This document shows positions 12,201 through 26,300 of a stretch of DNA of 64,000 bases, piece after piece. The notes below the pieces were generated by a model, which saw only the letters and a list, made by a program, of their open reading frames with translations, made no database searches and was not told the DNA's origin. Each line of letters begins with the position of its first letter. Position 1 is the first letter of the stretch. The position numbers and the translations under genes were made by a program. Source of the DNA: Onchocerca volvulus (Eukaryota > Nematoda > Chromadorea > Rhabditida > Onchocercidae). Location: positions 10,567,560 to 10,631,559 of the forward strand of contig HG738140.1 of the NCBI GenBank assembly GCA_000499405.2. The letters run 5' to 3'.

Positions 12201-14973
12201 TCAAGTGAAGTGCTTTTGTCGAAGGACAAATATATCTTCGAAATTCTGTCCTGATATTATTTGTCTAAATAGCTAAAATTTAAACTCATCAATAAATTAA
12301 AAATCTATTATTAATCTCTAGAAAAAAAATAATATCAAAACTTTATTAAGACCATCTCCAAACATTTTTAAAAAATATGATTTCAATTTGAAAATTAAAG
12401 TTAGAAAACGATTTTACCTCGCAGCATAATTTGGATTGACTACCAGGTGAACATCCGGTATCTGCTTGATTTGGATGAAATGTTCGAAAACAGTTTTCTT
12501 GCAATGACTGCAAAGATTTTCAAATTCATGAATTTTTGCACTATCACTGAGAAGAAGATGTTGTCTTGTCATGAATATCTACTAAAAAATCATTTATTTT
12601 ACTAATATATTTCGTCCCGAATGAAATTGGAAAATCTGATGATCTTAAAAAAAATTACTCACAAATGGCTAACAAGAAATGTATGAATTTTTATATCCAC
12701 AAAATGCATCTCACAGCCTAAGGGATCATTCGTGTTTGATCCGTTCATGGACATCACTTGTTTTCAATTGAAAACTGCTGATTTATTAAGTGTTCGTCCT
12801 TCACTATTTTTAAAATAAATGGTTTTCTTATCCTTCATAATACAGTAAATTTTGAAACTTGATTTTATTAGTTTTCTAGTCCATTTTGCTTTTAATCTCT
12901 GTAGCTATTGAAGCCTTGTGTTTTGCAATTGGCTCGATTCGTAAACGAACACTATCCAACCAATCCAAGCATTTCACATCACTTCTACACTGACCTTATT
13001 TGCTTATTTTGGCTTCTAACCAAGAAATTTTCAATTTCCACCGACTTTTCATCTCTCAGAAAATGAATTATTTTCCATCTTGATAAGAATGAAGTCTGAC
13101 AAATTTTTATAATCAATTTTAATTATTATTAATGCAAAATCGAGCTGAAAACTATAGTATGAGTTATGTTTTCAGTATAGATGCTATCTCATACTTTGGG
13201 GCGTTAAAAGTTTCTCGACGATCAAACACTGCTTTGGGATAGCAATCGCGCATTTTTGCTTCTTCATCTTTTATCAAGTAATAATCAATAAATTATTTAC
13301 TTTTATAATTCAAATTAATTTTAATATTAAAAAGAAACGGAAAAAAGATGTGTACCAGAATGAAACTTTGTACTAACCTGTGTGGTGTTACTATTAAAGC
13401 AATGGGTGAAAGAATATGTCCGGGCGGAACATACGTCCGAATTTACGTCACACTCACAAATGCAAGATGTTCGTACTTCTGGGATTGCAAATTCATACTG
13501 CTGAGAAATTGGATGATGATGCTCCAGTCTGGATAAAGTCAATGTATGCAACCATCCTTGGTCCTGGCTTCTGAAACCAATTATTCAGAAAAAGGACGAA
13601 GAATAATGCTTATTTTATTTTGCAGGTTTTTTTAAGTGAATTGTTTGTATTTTATTGCTTAATTCTCTATCACTTAATTTTACCTTCAACAAAAAATGAT
13701 CGTGCAGAAGAGATACTGAAACTATTTTTCAGAAGATAAAGAAAAATTAAAACCGTTACACATCTTCACTATAATCTTCATCTTGGCGAAGATGGAATAC
13801 CTTGCGTTGAGGACATCAGTGAATAGCGGATCCCTGTCATTGGTAATATTTTCTAATCGGAAACAAGCGGTGTTTTGAAGACCGATGCGAAAATTCATTT
13901 GCGTGGTACGGGTCAAATCATCACCAGATGCTACAATTTACGTGTTGTGTTAACTTAGAAATAAATAAATTTTTAGAATTATGAAAAAATAAACAGAAAC
14001 GGGTAATTTTTCTCGAAGTTAATCTAATGATGCATTGATTTTTTTGAATCCAAGAATTCGTGATACATTCTATTAGTTTATTCGTTTCTATCACTTTGTC
14101 TTCAATTTTTTAAATTATCGCGATCACATTTACCAACTTCATTTTTAAAATGAAAAAATTATTTTAAAAAAAATTATTTTCAAAATAAATCCGAAAATTT
14201 TTAATGACTCATAATACGAGTTGTCTTTTTTATGGAAATTTTTTGAATTAGTTGATTTTCAGCAATCTGATAAATGTATCATCCATCGCTATAACAAATT
14301 ATTGCAAAGAAGATCCCATTGATTCACTTGTCGGACAGTACTATCCTTTTTGTAAATTATTTTTTTTTTTAATATCATCAGAAGTGATAATTGAAAATTA
14401 CCCATGCGAATTAGCCGTTCGATTTCTCAAAAAAAAAAAAAAAAAGAAAAGAAAAAAACCTTAAGGTTCATCATTTTCCTTCCTAATTGTAGTAATTGAA
14501 GTCGTATGATAGCTATGATAGTAATTTTAAGAATTAGGAAAACTGAAAATTTTAATTTAAGAACTGACTTCTTTTTTAATTTGAAAGAGAGAAATGGAAA
14601 ATTTTCAAAAAATTATTTCATTATTGTAAAAATTTTGATAAAAAACGAAGGACAGTGATAATGTAAAACTGAAACAAATAAAGAACGTCTTATCCCTCGA
14701 ACAATATTTTCTTGGAAAGAACATTGAGTAATTAGTGTTGATCAAATGGCTATTTTTTTTTAATTTAATCTTTATAATCTTTTAAACACTTGCAGTTTGC
14801 TGGTACTAACCATGAGAAAGCACAGATTTGATGACATTAGTTTTTGTGCAATGTGGCGGTATTATAGGGAATAAAGGTTGCAATATTTCGGGAGATAAGG
14901 ATGATGGCAATCCGAGAATCCATGGAATCAAACGTGATGCCAAGATATACCTTAGTAGGCATACCAGTCTCAT
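9235..14973 (-). CDS. EFF-1/AFF-1-family cell-cell fusogen, eleven exons
   Basis: This predicted type I surface glycoprotein of about 621 residues belongs to the nematode fusexin family that drives plasma-membrane fusion between somatic cells such as epidermis. The fold is structurally akin to class II fusion proteins; family function is established, not shown here. Exons (descending): 14811-14973, 13801-13930, 13378-13570, 12418-12507, 11996-12174, 11143-11286, 10867-11035, 10384-10521, 10102-10286, 9709-9873 and 9235-9543, with phases consistent throughout. The N terminus MRLVCLLRYILASRLIPWIL is a signal peptide. Cys-rich segments (SCICECDVNSDVC; GCSPGSQSKLCCE) and N-glycosylation sequons follow. 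A hydrophobic segment (VMMITDVIVYIILLLIIYFV, exon 11) is the membrane anchor, after HCPECNKL and before a short Cys-rich cytoplasmic tail (CSTSSSCCSF-like). A likely SL/5'UTR acceptor TTTCAG lies about 75 bases before the ATG. I cannot decide between EFF-1 and AFF-1. Confidence 0.78.
11570..11700. repeat. Diverged dispersed repeat, copy B (internally duplicated)
   Basis: This lies in the fusogen intron between exons 5 and 6. CTCGTAGAAAAGATTACTGC near 11573 resembles copy A near 136. It is also echoed about 85 bases downstream by CTCTTGTAGAAAAGTGATTC near 11660, suggesting an internal duplication. It is non-coding and its family is unknown. Confidence 0.35.
11785..11873. repeat. Three-copy GTTTTGGCGGTAAACAT motif array
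   Basis: CGTTTTGGCGGGAAACAT at 11785, CTTTTGGTGGTAAACAT at 11833 and CGTTTTGGCGGTAAATAT at 11856 are imperfect copies. The last two are in direct tandem (about 23 bases apart), each followed by a TTTATC or GTTTATC tail. The array is intronic in the fusogen gene. The GGCGG core is conspicuous in this AT-rich setting and could be a protein-binding array or repeat debris. Confidence 0.6.
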
Positions 14974-17900
14974 CCTTCCGGTCCTTGCAACCCCTCAACA
15001 CTTCTTTCAATCTCGCTATTTGTCGACTGCGTTTTGAATGTTCGCTGAAATTTCAAAATTTGTCCGAAACAAATCATTACTATTCTTAAATTAAGATACT
15101 TGGCATCTGATTCAGAAATGCCAAGAAAATACAAAAACTATCGATTCTTCATTGCTGTTGCAGAAATGAAAATAAATCATAGCAAATGAGGTATTCGAGA
15201 AAACTTGTAAGAAATTGATGACGCAGACATGTGCATGACAGAAATATCAATGGTGGCTCAATGAAAACAAAAACAAAACAAATTTCCAAATAAATCGCTA
15301 TCATTCAATTTTTCTATTTTTAAAGATCTTAATTTTTCCTAATATGGTGAATGATATGAATATAAGGGCATGTTAATGAAAATTTACATCAATTCTGCAC
15401 AATCAGTTTCTTCCGATCATTAATGATCACCTACCAACCAGTAGTATCATAATTACTAAAATTCTAAATTCAGTGTTTCTTCGAAAGAGAACAATTGATT
15501 TGTTTTCTCAGAGCCATGCAATGAAGCTTTGATACAGATTTTGAGTTTTTAAATTATGAGTTTTCTTTAAAAAGTTTTTCCTTAAAAAGCTTTATTATAT
15601 AGTACTGAAACTCGATGCTATCAAAAATAATTTTTTGTCTGTCTATAAGGCCTTAAATAGAGAAGAGATAGAAAAAAATAGAAAAAAAATAAAGCAAAAT
15701 GAAGTGGGAAAACAGACGGAATTTATAAATAAAAATCAATTTACTTCTTATATCAATAGCAGAAAATAGGATACTCTTGAAAAAAATTTGAAACTATCGA
15801 TAAAATTCTCAAGTGACCTTCGATCTTCATTTCAAGTCAATTATGATAAGAAGGAATCACTTAAATTTGATTAGATTGTTTCATTAGTTAAATGTTCAAA
15901 ATATTAACTTAATTACTCTTTTATATTTACACAAAATTATCTATCTAATTTTTTTTTCCAAGTGCTCTCTTCGTCATTGTAAAAATTACAGTATTAAATT
16001 CAGAAAAAATATAATCTGTTTTCTAATTTTTTTATATGTGCAGTGAATCAAATGTGATACAAAGTATAAATTTCAGCGATTTTTTCTCAAATGTCAGAAA
16101 ACTGAAATAAGGAAGGATAAGAGAGCTAGGAAGTAATTAACAGATAGTAATTCTGGACTTGAATGAAGAGATTGTGAAGTAAGAATTGACAGAAGAAGCG
16201 ATCACCGCAAAGCAAATTGCGAGAAAACGGGTCGTTCGTCAAAGTCTGTCACATGCGAAGACATTGTAATAGTATCAATGGTTCTAGGGCATTAAATTTT
16301 GCAAATTAACGCAATATTAATTAGATTAACACGATTTTCGTCATTTATCAAGGTTCCGCATAATTGATAATTTCACACCCCTCGGAATTTAGGATAATGA
16401 ACTTATCAGTCAGTGATCTTGAAATATGCGAGCCGATCTTCACAAGGGATTCATTTACTTTTATCTTACCGAATCTTCCGATTTCCCTCAAACTATTTCA
16501 CATTTTCGAATAATTTCACAATATGCAAAGCAGACTTTTTTTATTTGAAAATTCTAGATGCAATGTTATAATTGTAGATTCTGAAAGTTTCCCAAATTTT
16601 TACTTAGCATTAGTAAGTTGATTGCAGTTTGTAATTTCTCTGTAAGTTTGAGAATCGTTAATCATTTAATTACCGTTTTTATGCAAGATGTCGGTTAAAC
16701 AAGTAGTCAGAGGCTTAATTCTCGCAAAACGCTAAAATTTCCAACTTTTAAAAGCAACCGCTTGAAGTTGATGTATTTGGCACTTGGCATGTATTTATGA
16801 AAAACTGTCAATACAGATCGACTAAATCAAGGCATATGAATTTTTAAAACCTTCGATTGCAGCCCTTAATTTCCTTATTTTTTATTATTTAGGAAAGATG
16901 TTTTATTGATATCATCCATACATGCATCATGATATCTGTCAGTGGTTATCATAGAGTTAATACGAGATTTTTTTGGAGTGATCGTTGACACGCGTCCATC
17001 TTAAATGATTGAATACTCCGTTATCCTTTCCCCTTCAACTTCTATCCTTCGCCGAACATAAACATTTCACAAGGAAAGTTGTGTCAACCATATTATTCTT
17101 CATCAGTCTTTCTGTAATACTTCATTAATTGTCATGCAATTTATGCAGATTCATCGAATGAATGATGATAGTGAACATTATACTATCCATCCGTTTTATT
17201 CAACTTTATAACTTGAATTTGTTGACGCCAGCTTCCGTCTGACATAAAATTAATAATTATACTTCAACACATTCTGGCTTCTAACAAGTTTTTAGGCTCA
17301 GTCATGCTATATTCGAAACAATATGTACAACTACAACAAGAAGGGCAATTAATTCAAGCCCCTGGAAAATTCTACTGTAATCTAATACGAATATGGTGAC
17401 TCTATGCAGTTTCGAATCATTGTATGAATCAACATGATTGAGACAGTCAAATAAACAATTCACCTTGAAAACCACAATTTTTCAGATTCGTAAAAATTTG
17501 AAATGAATCACTGATGAGTTCCAAAATACTTACCATCAAAACATCGTATTTCATCTTCCTTCTAGTGAATTGTCAGTAATAATCCCATCAAATAAATTTA
17601 TTTCTAATCAAAAGTAAGTTTAAAAAAAAAAAAAACCAAAATCTATTCGCAAGAATTAAATAAAAATTAGGCAGTAGATTCCCACTTACATTCCTGATGT
17701 AAGACTGCACAATGTCAGCTTTTGACAGTTAGCAGTTTACAAATATTTATGTATGGATATATAAACAAGTCATAAATGTCCATAAAAGTCAACAAAATAG
17801 TACTGAAAGACGAGGCGATCTGTGCTTTCATAACCGACAGAAGTCGTTGTTTACCTTTCAATTAGCATTTTCAAACTTTGCGCTCATTTCTATTAATCAA

Positions 17901-19594
17901 ATTGAGAGTTTTATTAAGGATTGCATAAATTTTGATGTTGCAAGAATTTAAGATAATTCACAAGGAAAAATAAATTTCACAATTCAAACAAAATCTCTCT
18001 TGTTTGAAACACTCTCATTGTTTTAATTCAAAGCTAAAATAGTGATAAAACTTTCCATACTATACAAATTTTGAACAAACTGAAAATAAAAAAGAAAATT
18101 CACAGCAAGAAATTAAACAATTGATTAATTAGTCAGTTTTACACATTTTGCGTTCAAAAAGTAACAGCAATTGATACGCTCTTTATATTGGATGAAGTTA
18201 AAAATGAAGACAATTGAGAACAAAAAAGTTTTTTATAAGACAAGAATGAGAAATTTTACCATAAAAGGAAATTCATTTTTATATCAATAACTATTTTTAA
18301 GGGGTTGATTTATGGCAGAAAGAAATGTAACACTCAAAAAGTCAATACTACCTAACAGTTTGCAAAACTTCAATTTAATTGGCAATTCATTGTAAAGTCA
18401 TTTTGTGGTCACTTCATGAAGACAATCAATAATATCGCAAATTGGATAGGAAACCACAAACTGTAGACGGATATTATATTCTCAAATTCACATGCGCATT
18501 TCTAAAGATGACATATAGAATCATCGCTCGATGAGACTGAATGATTACCGCATATCATACAGTTTGATAAATCAGGTAACAGGTAAGATTATTTGATAAA
18601 TTGATAATTTAGGATTGGCTCTTTATGAGCAATGTTAATTGCAAGAAATGAATTGCGTAAGTATGACAAAAGACCTCCAACTTAATCAAGATTACACCGG
18701 AAAATTGATGAAATTTCCTTTTGAAATAGGTTTTTGCATAATCTTGGTTTAATATTTGAAATAAAAAGCTAATGGAAACTGTATTAGTTCGAAGCAGTAT
18801 GATATGTCATAAAACTACTTTGGGAGAAATCTGAAATAGAAATGATAATTCTAGAACAGGAAGACATTATTAATGGCGAAGAAAAGCAAAAACAACTGAA
18901 GGGATGATGATTAATACGATAAATTATGCTTGAAACTGGAAAAATTTTTTTCTAATTCCCCTCTTCATTAACAAAGATATAATGATAATAATAATATAAT
19001 TAAATTTTATGGGTTATCGAATTTGAAATCGTTCTCCAGTGAGCTACTGAGAAAAGAATGAGGAAATGTTGAGTGATACTTTTTTCTGAAACAGCTAAAC
19101 TTTTTTTTCTACTGTTCATACATTGACAAGTTGAGTTTTGTTATGATTTGCATTTAATTAGATCCAATTTCCCAATTTTCGACTCTGATTCTCTTTTTTT
19201 ATGCTAAGTATTCAATTCTTGGAATAAATAAAACAGGACAGAAATTACAAGTTGTGATTTTTTTGGTGCAATTCTTAGAATCAAGTTACGGATTATTAGC
19301 AAATTAGCTAAGAGAGAAATCATGAATTATAATAATAGCACTGAATTCGAGAAAATGAAAAAAGCAACAATTTTAAGGAAGTTGACAGAAAATAATCATA
19401 AAATTGTTCTCGTAGTTTGAGGTTATCGACTCTGGCGTTATCTCAGAAGGCAATCACCGAAAGCGATCTCATTTGTTATCTGGTGCACCCGCAATAACAA
19501 AAGGTTTTTAAATTTCAAATTAAAGAAAGTGGAAGAAGAGGGAGGTGTCAATTGCAATAAACTTCTCATACACCTACCTGTACATACGGGTACT

Positions 19595-19672
19595 GACACA
19601 CACACACACACATACATGTACACACACACACACATACACACATACACATATACACACATGCACATACACATA
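19595..19672. repeat. CA/CATA microsatellite
   Basis: Imperfect (CA)n with interspersed CATA and TGTA units covers about 78 bases. Simple-sequence DNA with no gene attached; the minus-strand Met/Cys/Val-rich reading frame here is an artefact of the repeat. Confidence 0.95.
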
Positions 19673-20789
19673 GCGATGAATTCATAAATTCACAGAAACC
19701 GATTTCGAATTCTTTCGTCAGCTTAATTTATTAATTCAACATTGATTCATCAACATCTTCTCAGACAAATCTCAATTTTAGCTTCAACTCATCACTTTTA
19801 AGTGATAAGATTTGAGATAAGTAGCGAATGTTGAAGTTGTACTGTTATCACTGTCCCCATCTTACTGAATTATTTTGCATGTTTTATTCACTGCCTAATA
19901 ACATTGGGATTCTTTTATATATGAAGCATTAGACTGCTCCACAGAATTAAACTGTTTGTTTCTTTTTTGTCTCACTCAGTTTGTTATCAGTTTGTTATCA
20001 CCACTACATGACTTTTCATATCAGTAAATTGAAGACTTGAAAAATAATAAACAATACATTTTCAATTAGTTTCTGCTTCACTTCACTATATTACATATAC
20101 TCTATCATTTTTATCGGAGCACTTCAACAATAATGCAAAATTTTTGAAAGTTCAATTACACCAATCACATTGCGCCTAACTTTGCTACTGACTTTTATGA
20201 CGACAAACAATCAAATGAATTTTTGTGGGAATTTGATTCTTATCGTTGACAGTTTAAATGACTGATGATCATTAATCTCCAAATTTCCATATTTCACATT
20301 ATGATAACGATCTCCGACTGAGTTTCCTCCAAAAAAAACCTTAATAAAATACCGAAAACCCGAGTAATTTACGATTTGCTGCATACTCCGAATGAGTTTA
20401 ACAAATTTATAGTCGGCTGGTCGGTCATACTGTTTTTATATAATGACTATAATAAGTGAAAATTTTATGCACCAATGGAATGGAATTTTTTAAATCGAAA
20501 CATTTATATGAAGAAATTCAGATTATATTAACAGCATTTTGTTCTTCAATGTTTAATTCACATGTGTTATATTTCCATAAGGTTAAAAATTGGCAATTTA
20601 ACCGAAATATTAAAATTTCTTGCTATCATGCTGCTTACATTTAAATTTGAATTTGTTCGGTTGAAAGAGCATTCATCAACAAGCAGATAGAAAGCAAATA
20701 ATTGATGAAAATTGAAAAAGAAAAAAGAAAAAAGAACTGCAACAAACAGGTGGTTTTAGCAATCGTCGAAATGGATGGATAAATTTGAG

Positions 20790-20820
20790 TTGTTGGCGCC
20801 GGGCGCTTGAGTCAACAATT
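20790..20820. promoter_or_regulatory. GC-rich palindromic island with E2F-like core (candidate)
   Basis: TTGGCGCCGGGCGCTTGAG around 20793-20811 is the sharpest GC peak in a long AT-rich intergenic stretch. It contains the GGCGCC palindrome and a TTGGCGCC word matching the E2F/DP consensus family. It lies about 5.8 kb upstream of the fusogen ATG. Regulatory function is inferred from motif and context only. Confidence 0.25.
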
Positions 20821-23319
20821 TCCATTGGATTAATCATGCATATCTCTGTTTGCAGACTTCCGAAAGCAAACGCTTCTTCATTTCAGAGTCACAATTTTGT
20901 TCGTTACGTATATTTTCGGTTTAATTTCAGAGAAATAATTTATTGATTATTGCTTAGTAAATGATTTATTAAATTAGCAACAAGGATCTGTATCCTATCT
21001 CTTCATTCTGATCTCTTTAATTAGTCTAAAACTCACTCCTCCTTATCCATCCCAGACAGATCAGTTTTTTTCCAAAAAAATTATGAAGCCAATATTTGAA
21101 ATAGCTTGTCGTCAATCTGCCAATTATATATTTGGTCCGAGAATAATTATTTTGAGGAAAAGCGATTATTATCATTAGAAAGTTATCATTATTCGTTCTC
21201 TTCTTATTATTATTGTTATATATAAAATCATATTACTTTCTTTATTGAATATTTCCTTCCGAAATTATCAAGCAACTTTGTCATTTTCAAATTGTAATTC
21301 AATAGAAAATGAAATCCATTTTGCTTCAATTTGTTTTTGCTACAAATTAAAGCCAAAAGACATCACAAAGAGATTAGACTGAAATGAAAGTTTTAAAGCA
21401 TTCTCGATGATATGAAGTTGTGCCAATTCCAATCTAAATAGAAATGTTTATTAAGAATTCGATTTCATTGTAGTTGTATTTAAAGCAATTTCTTGAATTC
21501 ATCATAGAAAAGTACGTAACTTTATTATTCATTATTGGTTGCAGCTGTAAGTTTACAATAAGATTGAGACTGATGAATTGGAGTTTTAAGAGAATTTGTC
21601 ATTCCTAACAAAAAAAAAAAAAAATCATTAACAAAATAATTACCATTTTTGAGTTCTTATTGTTTAGTTGTTGCTTACTTTGAAAACTGTGAAAAATTTG
21701 CTGAAAAAAACAGAATTTTTAATTGGATTATTCTGTCCGATATGTTCCTGAAAAATTTTAAGAAGAAATTTTTGTCAAAGCACAATAATACAATTGATAA
21801 GATTTGCAAATTGTACGATATCATTATTGTTTTTATAGATATAACTGACATTTCCTACTCCGTAATTTCATATCGCTTGAAATATTTTTGCAAATTATGA
21901 ATTTATGAGAGCTCTATTTTGTGTGCAATGTCAAACTTTCCAAGAAATAATTCTCTCAACGCATATTGTAATATTAAACTTTCTATTTGATGCTACTAAT
22001 TTTTATTGGAAGACAATTTCAAAATATATCTTAAATCAAAATTTTGATTTCCTGTTGTTCAATTTTTTTTTTCTCCAGAAATTTTGAATATTTTAAATTA
22101 CCCTTTTTCGGTATTATAAATTAAGCTTCTTGCCATGAAATGAGCAGTTGTTTCAGAATTCAAAAACAAGATGGCATTCTTTCACTGCTAGTTGTAAATT
22201 CAAAATTTTACGATGTATTTTCAAAAATTACCGTACTGTCAAATGTGAAAAGGTATGTTGTTGCTCTGCGACACAACATTATAATATGCATGTTTGTATA
22301 TCGGTCATTCTCTTTCCTATTTCATCTCGCATATATTCATATGAATAACCAAAATTTGCCGACAATTACAGCGTTATGTGGATACCGTATCCATTGGGGG
22401 AATTTTCAAAATGAAAGATGTGGCTCTTCTTGAATATGCCAGTCTGGAATTGATTAAAACTTAAAATATTCAGTAATTGATGAAGATATTTTTATATACA
22501 AAGTTACTGGAAAGAAAGATTCTTCGCGATATTCGTTATTAATAGACGAAAAAACAATGATTATTCGATGATTATTCGAGTAAGAAATGATTTTCCTCAT
22601 CATCCACTTCCTCTCTTCATAAGTATAGTTAAAATCATTTTGAAAGAAACTTTAATATGGTTGCATGAAAGTACTTTATTTCTTATTTAATTTGAGTGAA
22701 ATATGAAAAACAATTTTTTTAATTGTTAGATTTATGATATTATGAATTTCTTAAACGATTTCAAAAGTTAAGAATATTCGATTGTAATTTCATGTATTTA
22801 TTGATTTGTGTATCAACATCCTCCTACATTTGTTTGTTTGATCTATTTTAAAATTGCTCGAAATCTATTTATTCGTTTTCAATATTTTTTATTAATGCCT
22901 GCCGAAAAAGAATGCATTAAATTAATGACAAATGTGACCATATCAGTAAATTGCTCTGCCGATTAATGACCGTGGAAAACATACTAATTAAATTGTACGA
23001 AATTAAATTTAGTACTGATTAAATTGTTGAATTCTGCATTTGAATCCATTCATTATTACATACTTAGCAAAATCATATGTGTAAATCGCCATATAACCGT
23101 ACTTGAATTGGACCATATCTGCGATTTTATCATGATGAAAGGATATTTAAGTGATATTTGAAATCACAAAGAGCATTAATTGGAAGAAAAATAACAAAGA
23201 TCATTAAGATTCGAGCATACAACTCAACTTTCCTACTAAATAACTGTTGTTGTTTAATTGTCAAATAATCAATTCATCCTTGCATATTTGTCTTGCATAT
23301 AAAAACAAAGATCCAATAA

Positions 23320-23373
23320 GGTCGAATAAATAACTGATGAACTTTGAACTGGTCGAATAAATAACTGATGAAC
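23320..23373. repeat. Two-copy direct repeat, 31-base period
   Basis: An identical 23-base word, beginning GGTCGAATAAATAACTGATG, occurs at 23320-23342 and again at 23351-23373. The exact identity suggests a recent tandem duplication or slippage event. Confidence 0.9.
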
Positions 23374-26300
23374 CTGAGCCATCATAACTATGATAGTTTC
23401 CATAGAGTTGAGATATCACACTTTGTTATCAAAAACAGTTTTAGAGAATGTTTTAGAATTCTTTTACAACTATTTTCAGATTTAATTGTCATTGACAGTA
23501 TTAGTAATTTATCAGTGCAAAATTTCATTAAAAAATATAAAGATCTTAAAATCCTCTGGGGCTATGAAAAAATTAATTTGACAACTCAATTTTAAGATGC
23601 TGATTTATTGCTCGCCTACTATCAATAAATAAATACAACCTTTTCTAAGAAATAGCAAAATAATTGAAAAAATAACCTCCGAAACAAACCATTTCTTATG
23701 CAACTGTTTCAAAAAAAAGTCACTAAGATAAACTTTGTCTCATAAACGAAAAGTATATGTTTTAAAGAATGATCACTGAATGAACAAACTTATTTTTAGC
23801 AAATGCAATATCAGATATCTCCAGATAAGGTTCATATGTCAAGTCCTAAGTTGGATAAACTCCACCTATTAAGCGGTCATTTAGTGCAGGAAATCTGTTG
23901 ATAGAGATCAGTGAAAAATTTATGTATAATCAGCGTTTGTATCGTTATCAGATCGGTACATTTTTCTTAAGAATCACACAAATCATCCACGTCCAATTAT
24001 TATTCATGATTTTCGAGATAAAGTAATTAGGAGTGTCGTTTTTGTGCTATTAATTCGTTGAGCAAATTTGTTTCCGATTGAAGATTTAGTCGTGTTCTAG
24101 TTTCTTAGTCATGATTGCATATTTCTCCTTTTTGAAGTACTCATAAAGCAAAAGTTTGATTAAAAAGCTAACATTAAATAACGAAAAACGTAATTTTAAT
24201 ATTAAAATTAGCCTATTTTAATTTATTTGAATTACTTATAATTACTACTATCACATGATTCATATTCTTTTTCTCAAAACACTGCCATAATTTGATATCA
24301 TAAGCATGATATTCACTGATTACATGACTTCCGGAATGGATACTATCACCAATGATATATCAAAATTGAGAATGTCTAATATTGATGCTGCAATAGAAGT
24401 ATTCGAAGAATGCTAGGGAATTCGGAAAGTTCCTTTCATCATTTAATGAAGAAATTATGATGAAATATGAGTAATGTCAACGCATATCAGAGAGATCTCA
24501 TCATGTATTCGTACTGATTCAACGATTAATTCGATCATCCGTAAGCAATATGTACTTCAAATAATATATGCGACGATTTGATATCATTTCATGATACGAG
24601 TCGAAATTATTCGTTGAACTGATTGAAAAAAAATTTCTTTAAGTTCATGAAATCTATTTCAAAAGCAGCGATGTAGAATGCAGTTTAAAATGAAAAAACA
24701 TTGCAGGAATAAGCCAGGATAGTATAGTAAGTTGAAAATTTTATGTTGACATGATTTAAGTTACTCTTTTCCTTCCGTAACTGTTCCATTTTTAAAGAAA
24801 ATATCATAACTAAGTTTTGAAGTGCGTATTAAAGTATGTCGTAAGCTTTATTGCATTATGTACGAAAAATAATTCTTAATTTTGAAAATGTTTAACACTA
24901 ATTCTTCTTCAGATTGGTTGTTACAAAAATCCATCTATAGTTACTCCATTCATTTTCATCTCAAATATTTTAAGTAAAACATTAAATAGAACAGTAAAAA
25001 ACTTCTTCAACAAAAACAGTAAATCTCAAACTAAAATAAAAATTTGAAATCCTTCAACATTTGAATGTTACATTAAAATTTTAATCAAGCACATAGCTCA
25101 TTTCTTGTGACGAATTCTGTGAAATTCGGATTAAAATTTTACAATTTTGTATTAGGATTCTACTTGGAATGCCACTGCACTTCACTGACCTTATCAATCA
25201 CCACTGTGATGATAGTCAATTTTAATCAGGTCAAATGAGTTATCAATCAACATCCTAACTCAGCAACCTCTATTTCACCTTAAATGAAGGGGAACGAAAG
25301 ATTTATTGATGGCAAACAATAAATCATTTAGTGACGAACTCACTTCAATATTTTAAACAAATTAGCACAGGAAGCAGATGGGACAGGAATATCTAAATAC
25401 AAACCAGCAATACGTTCTCTCCTCATATATTTCTGAATTTCAGTAGTTTTTCCTTCCTCCCTAAAATTTTGCTTACATCAAAAAGTATTTTACAGATAAA
25501 ACAAGACAGCAAGAAACTGCAAATAAATTTGATGTTTCAATAGTAAAAGAAATAATTAACAGCAATCTAGAACTCTTAACCATTTTTCTCAAATCAATTG
25601 CCAGACTGGTCATGATCTTCTGGATCATCGCATTTCTTGCGGTGATTTTAATTCCGGTAAAAAAAAAAGAAAAAAAAAAGGAACATTCAAGAAATGCGTT
25701 TTTAATAATTGAAACTGCAAGAAGCCTTTTACAGCTGGTTCATGATAACAATTGCCAAACTATTTCGTTGAATTAAAATGATGATTAAAATATCAATATA
25801 TGCTGCTTAAAGTTTGAATTGGTTTTTCTAGATGTTCAGTAAGATTGAAAATCAGTAAACTTGAGCATTTCCACGAGCTGATTTCTTTCTGAATACTCAT
25901 CGGTTTGAACATCCAAAAAGATAATATTTTATCTCAAATGAAGAACGACAAAAAGTCAAGACAAGTTAATGAATAAGTGAATGAAATTTGAAGAAAAATA
26001 GCGAAAATTATAAACTGAATAGGTAAGTGAAAAAATAAATTTTTTGATAATATGATATTCTTCTATAACATCAAGATGATCCGATTTCTTTGAAATCAAC
26101 TTAATTTAAACAGAATCAAAAGATGGCATTATGATCTTAAAAGATAATGGCATTACTTATACATTCAACTTTAACAACAATAAGTGATCAGCTTGAGCGA
26201 TACACAAACATTTGTCATCATATTGCTATATGCAGACGTTATCAATTTAAACTTCAGAATGTATATGAAATCGCAAATTGTAAAAAACTATTTTCCAAGC

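Noticed and set aside
9235..14973. Viral class II fusion protein or endogenous virus
   Set aside because: The gene has eleven nematode-style introns, a signal peptide and an anchor, and matches the cellular EFF-1/AFF-1 family in arrangement. Nothing viral flanks it.
19438..19671. Met/Cys/Val-rich minus-strand ORF
   Set aside because: It is the translation of the CA microsatellite at 19595-19672.
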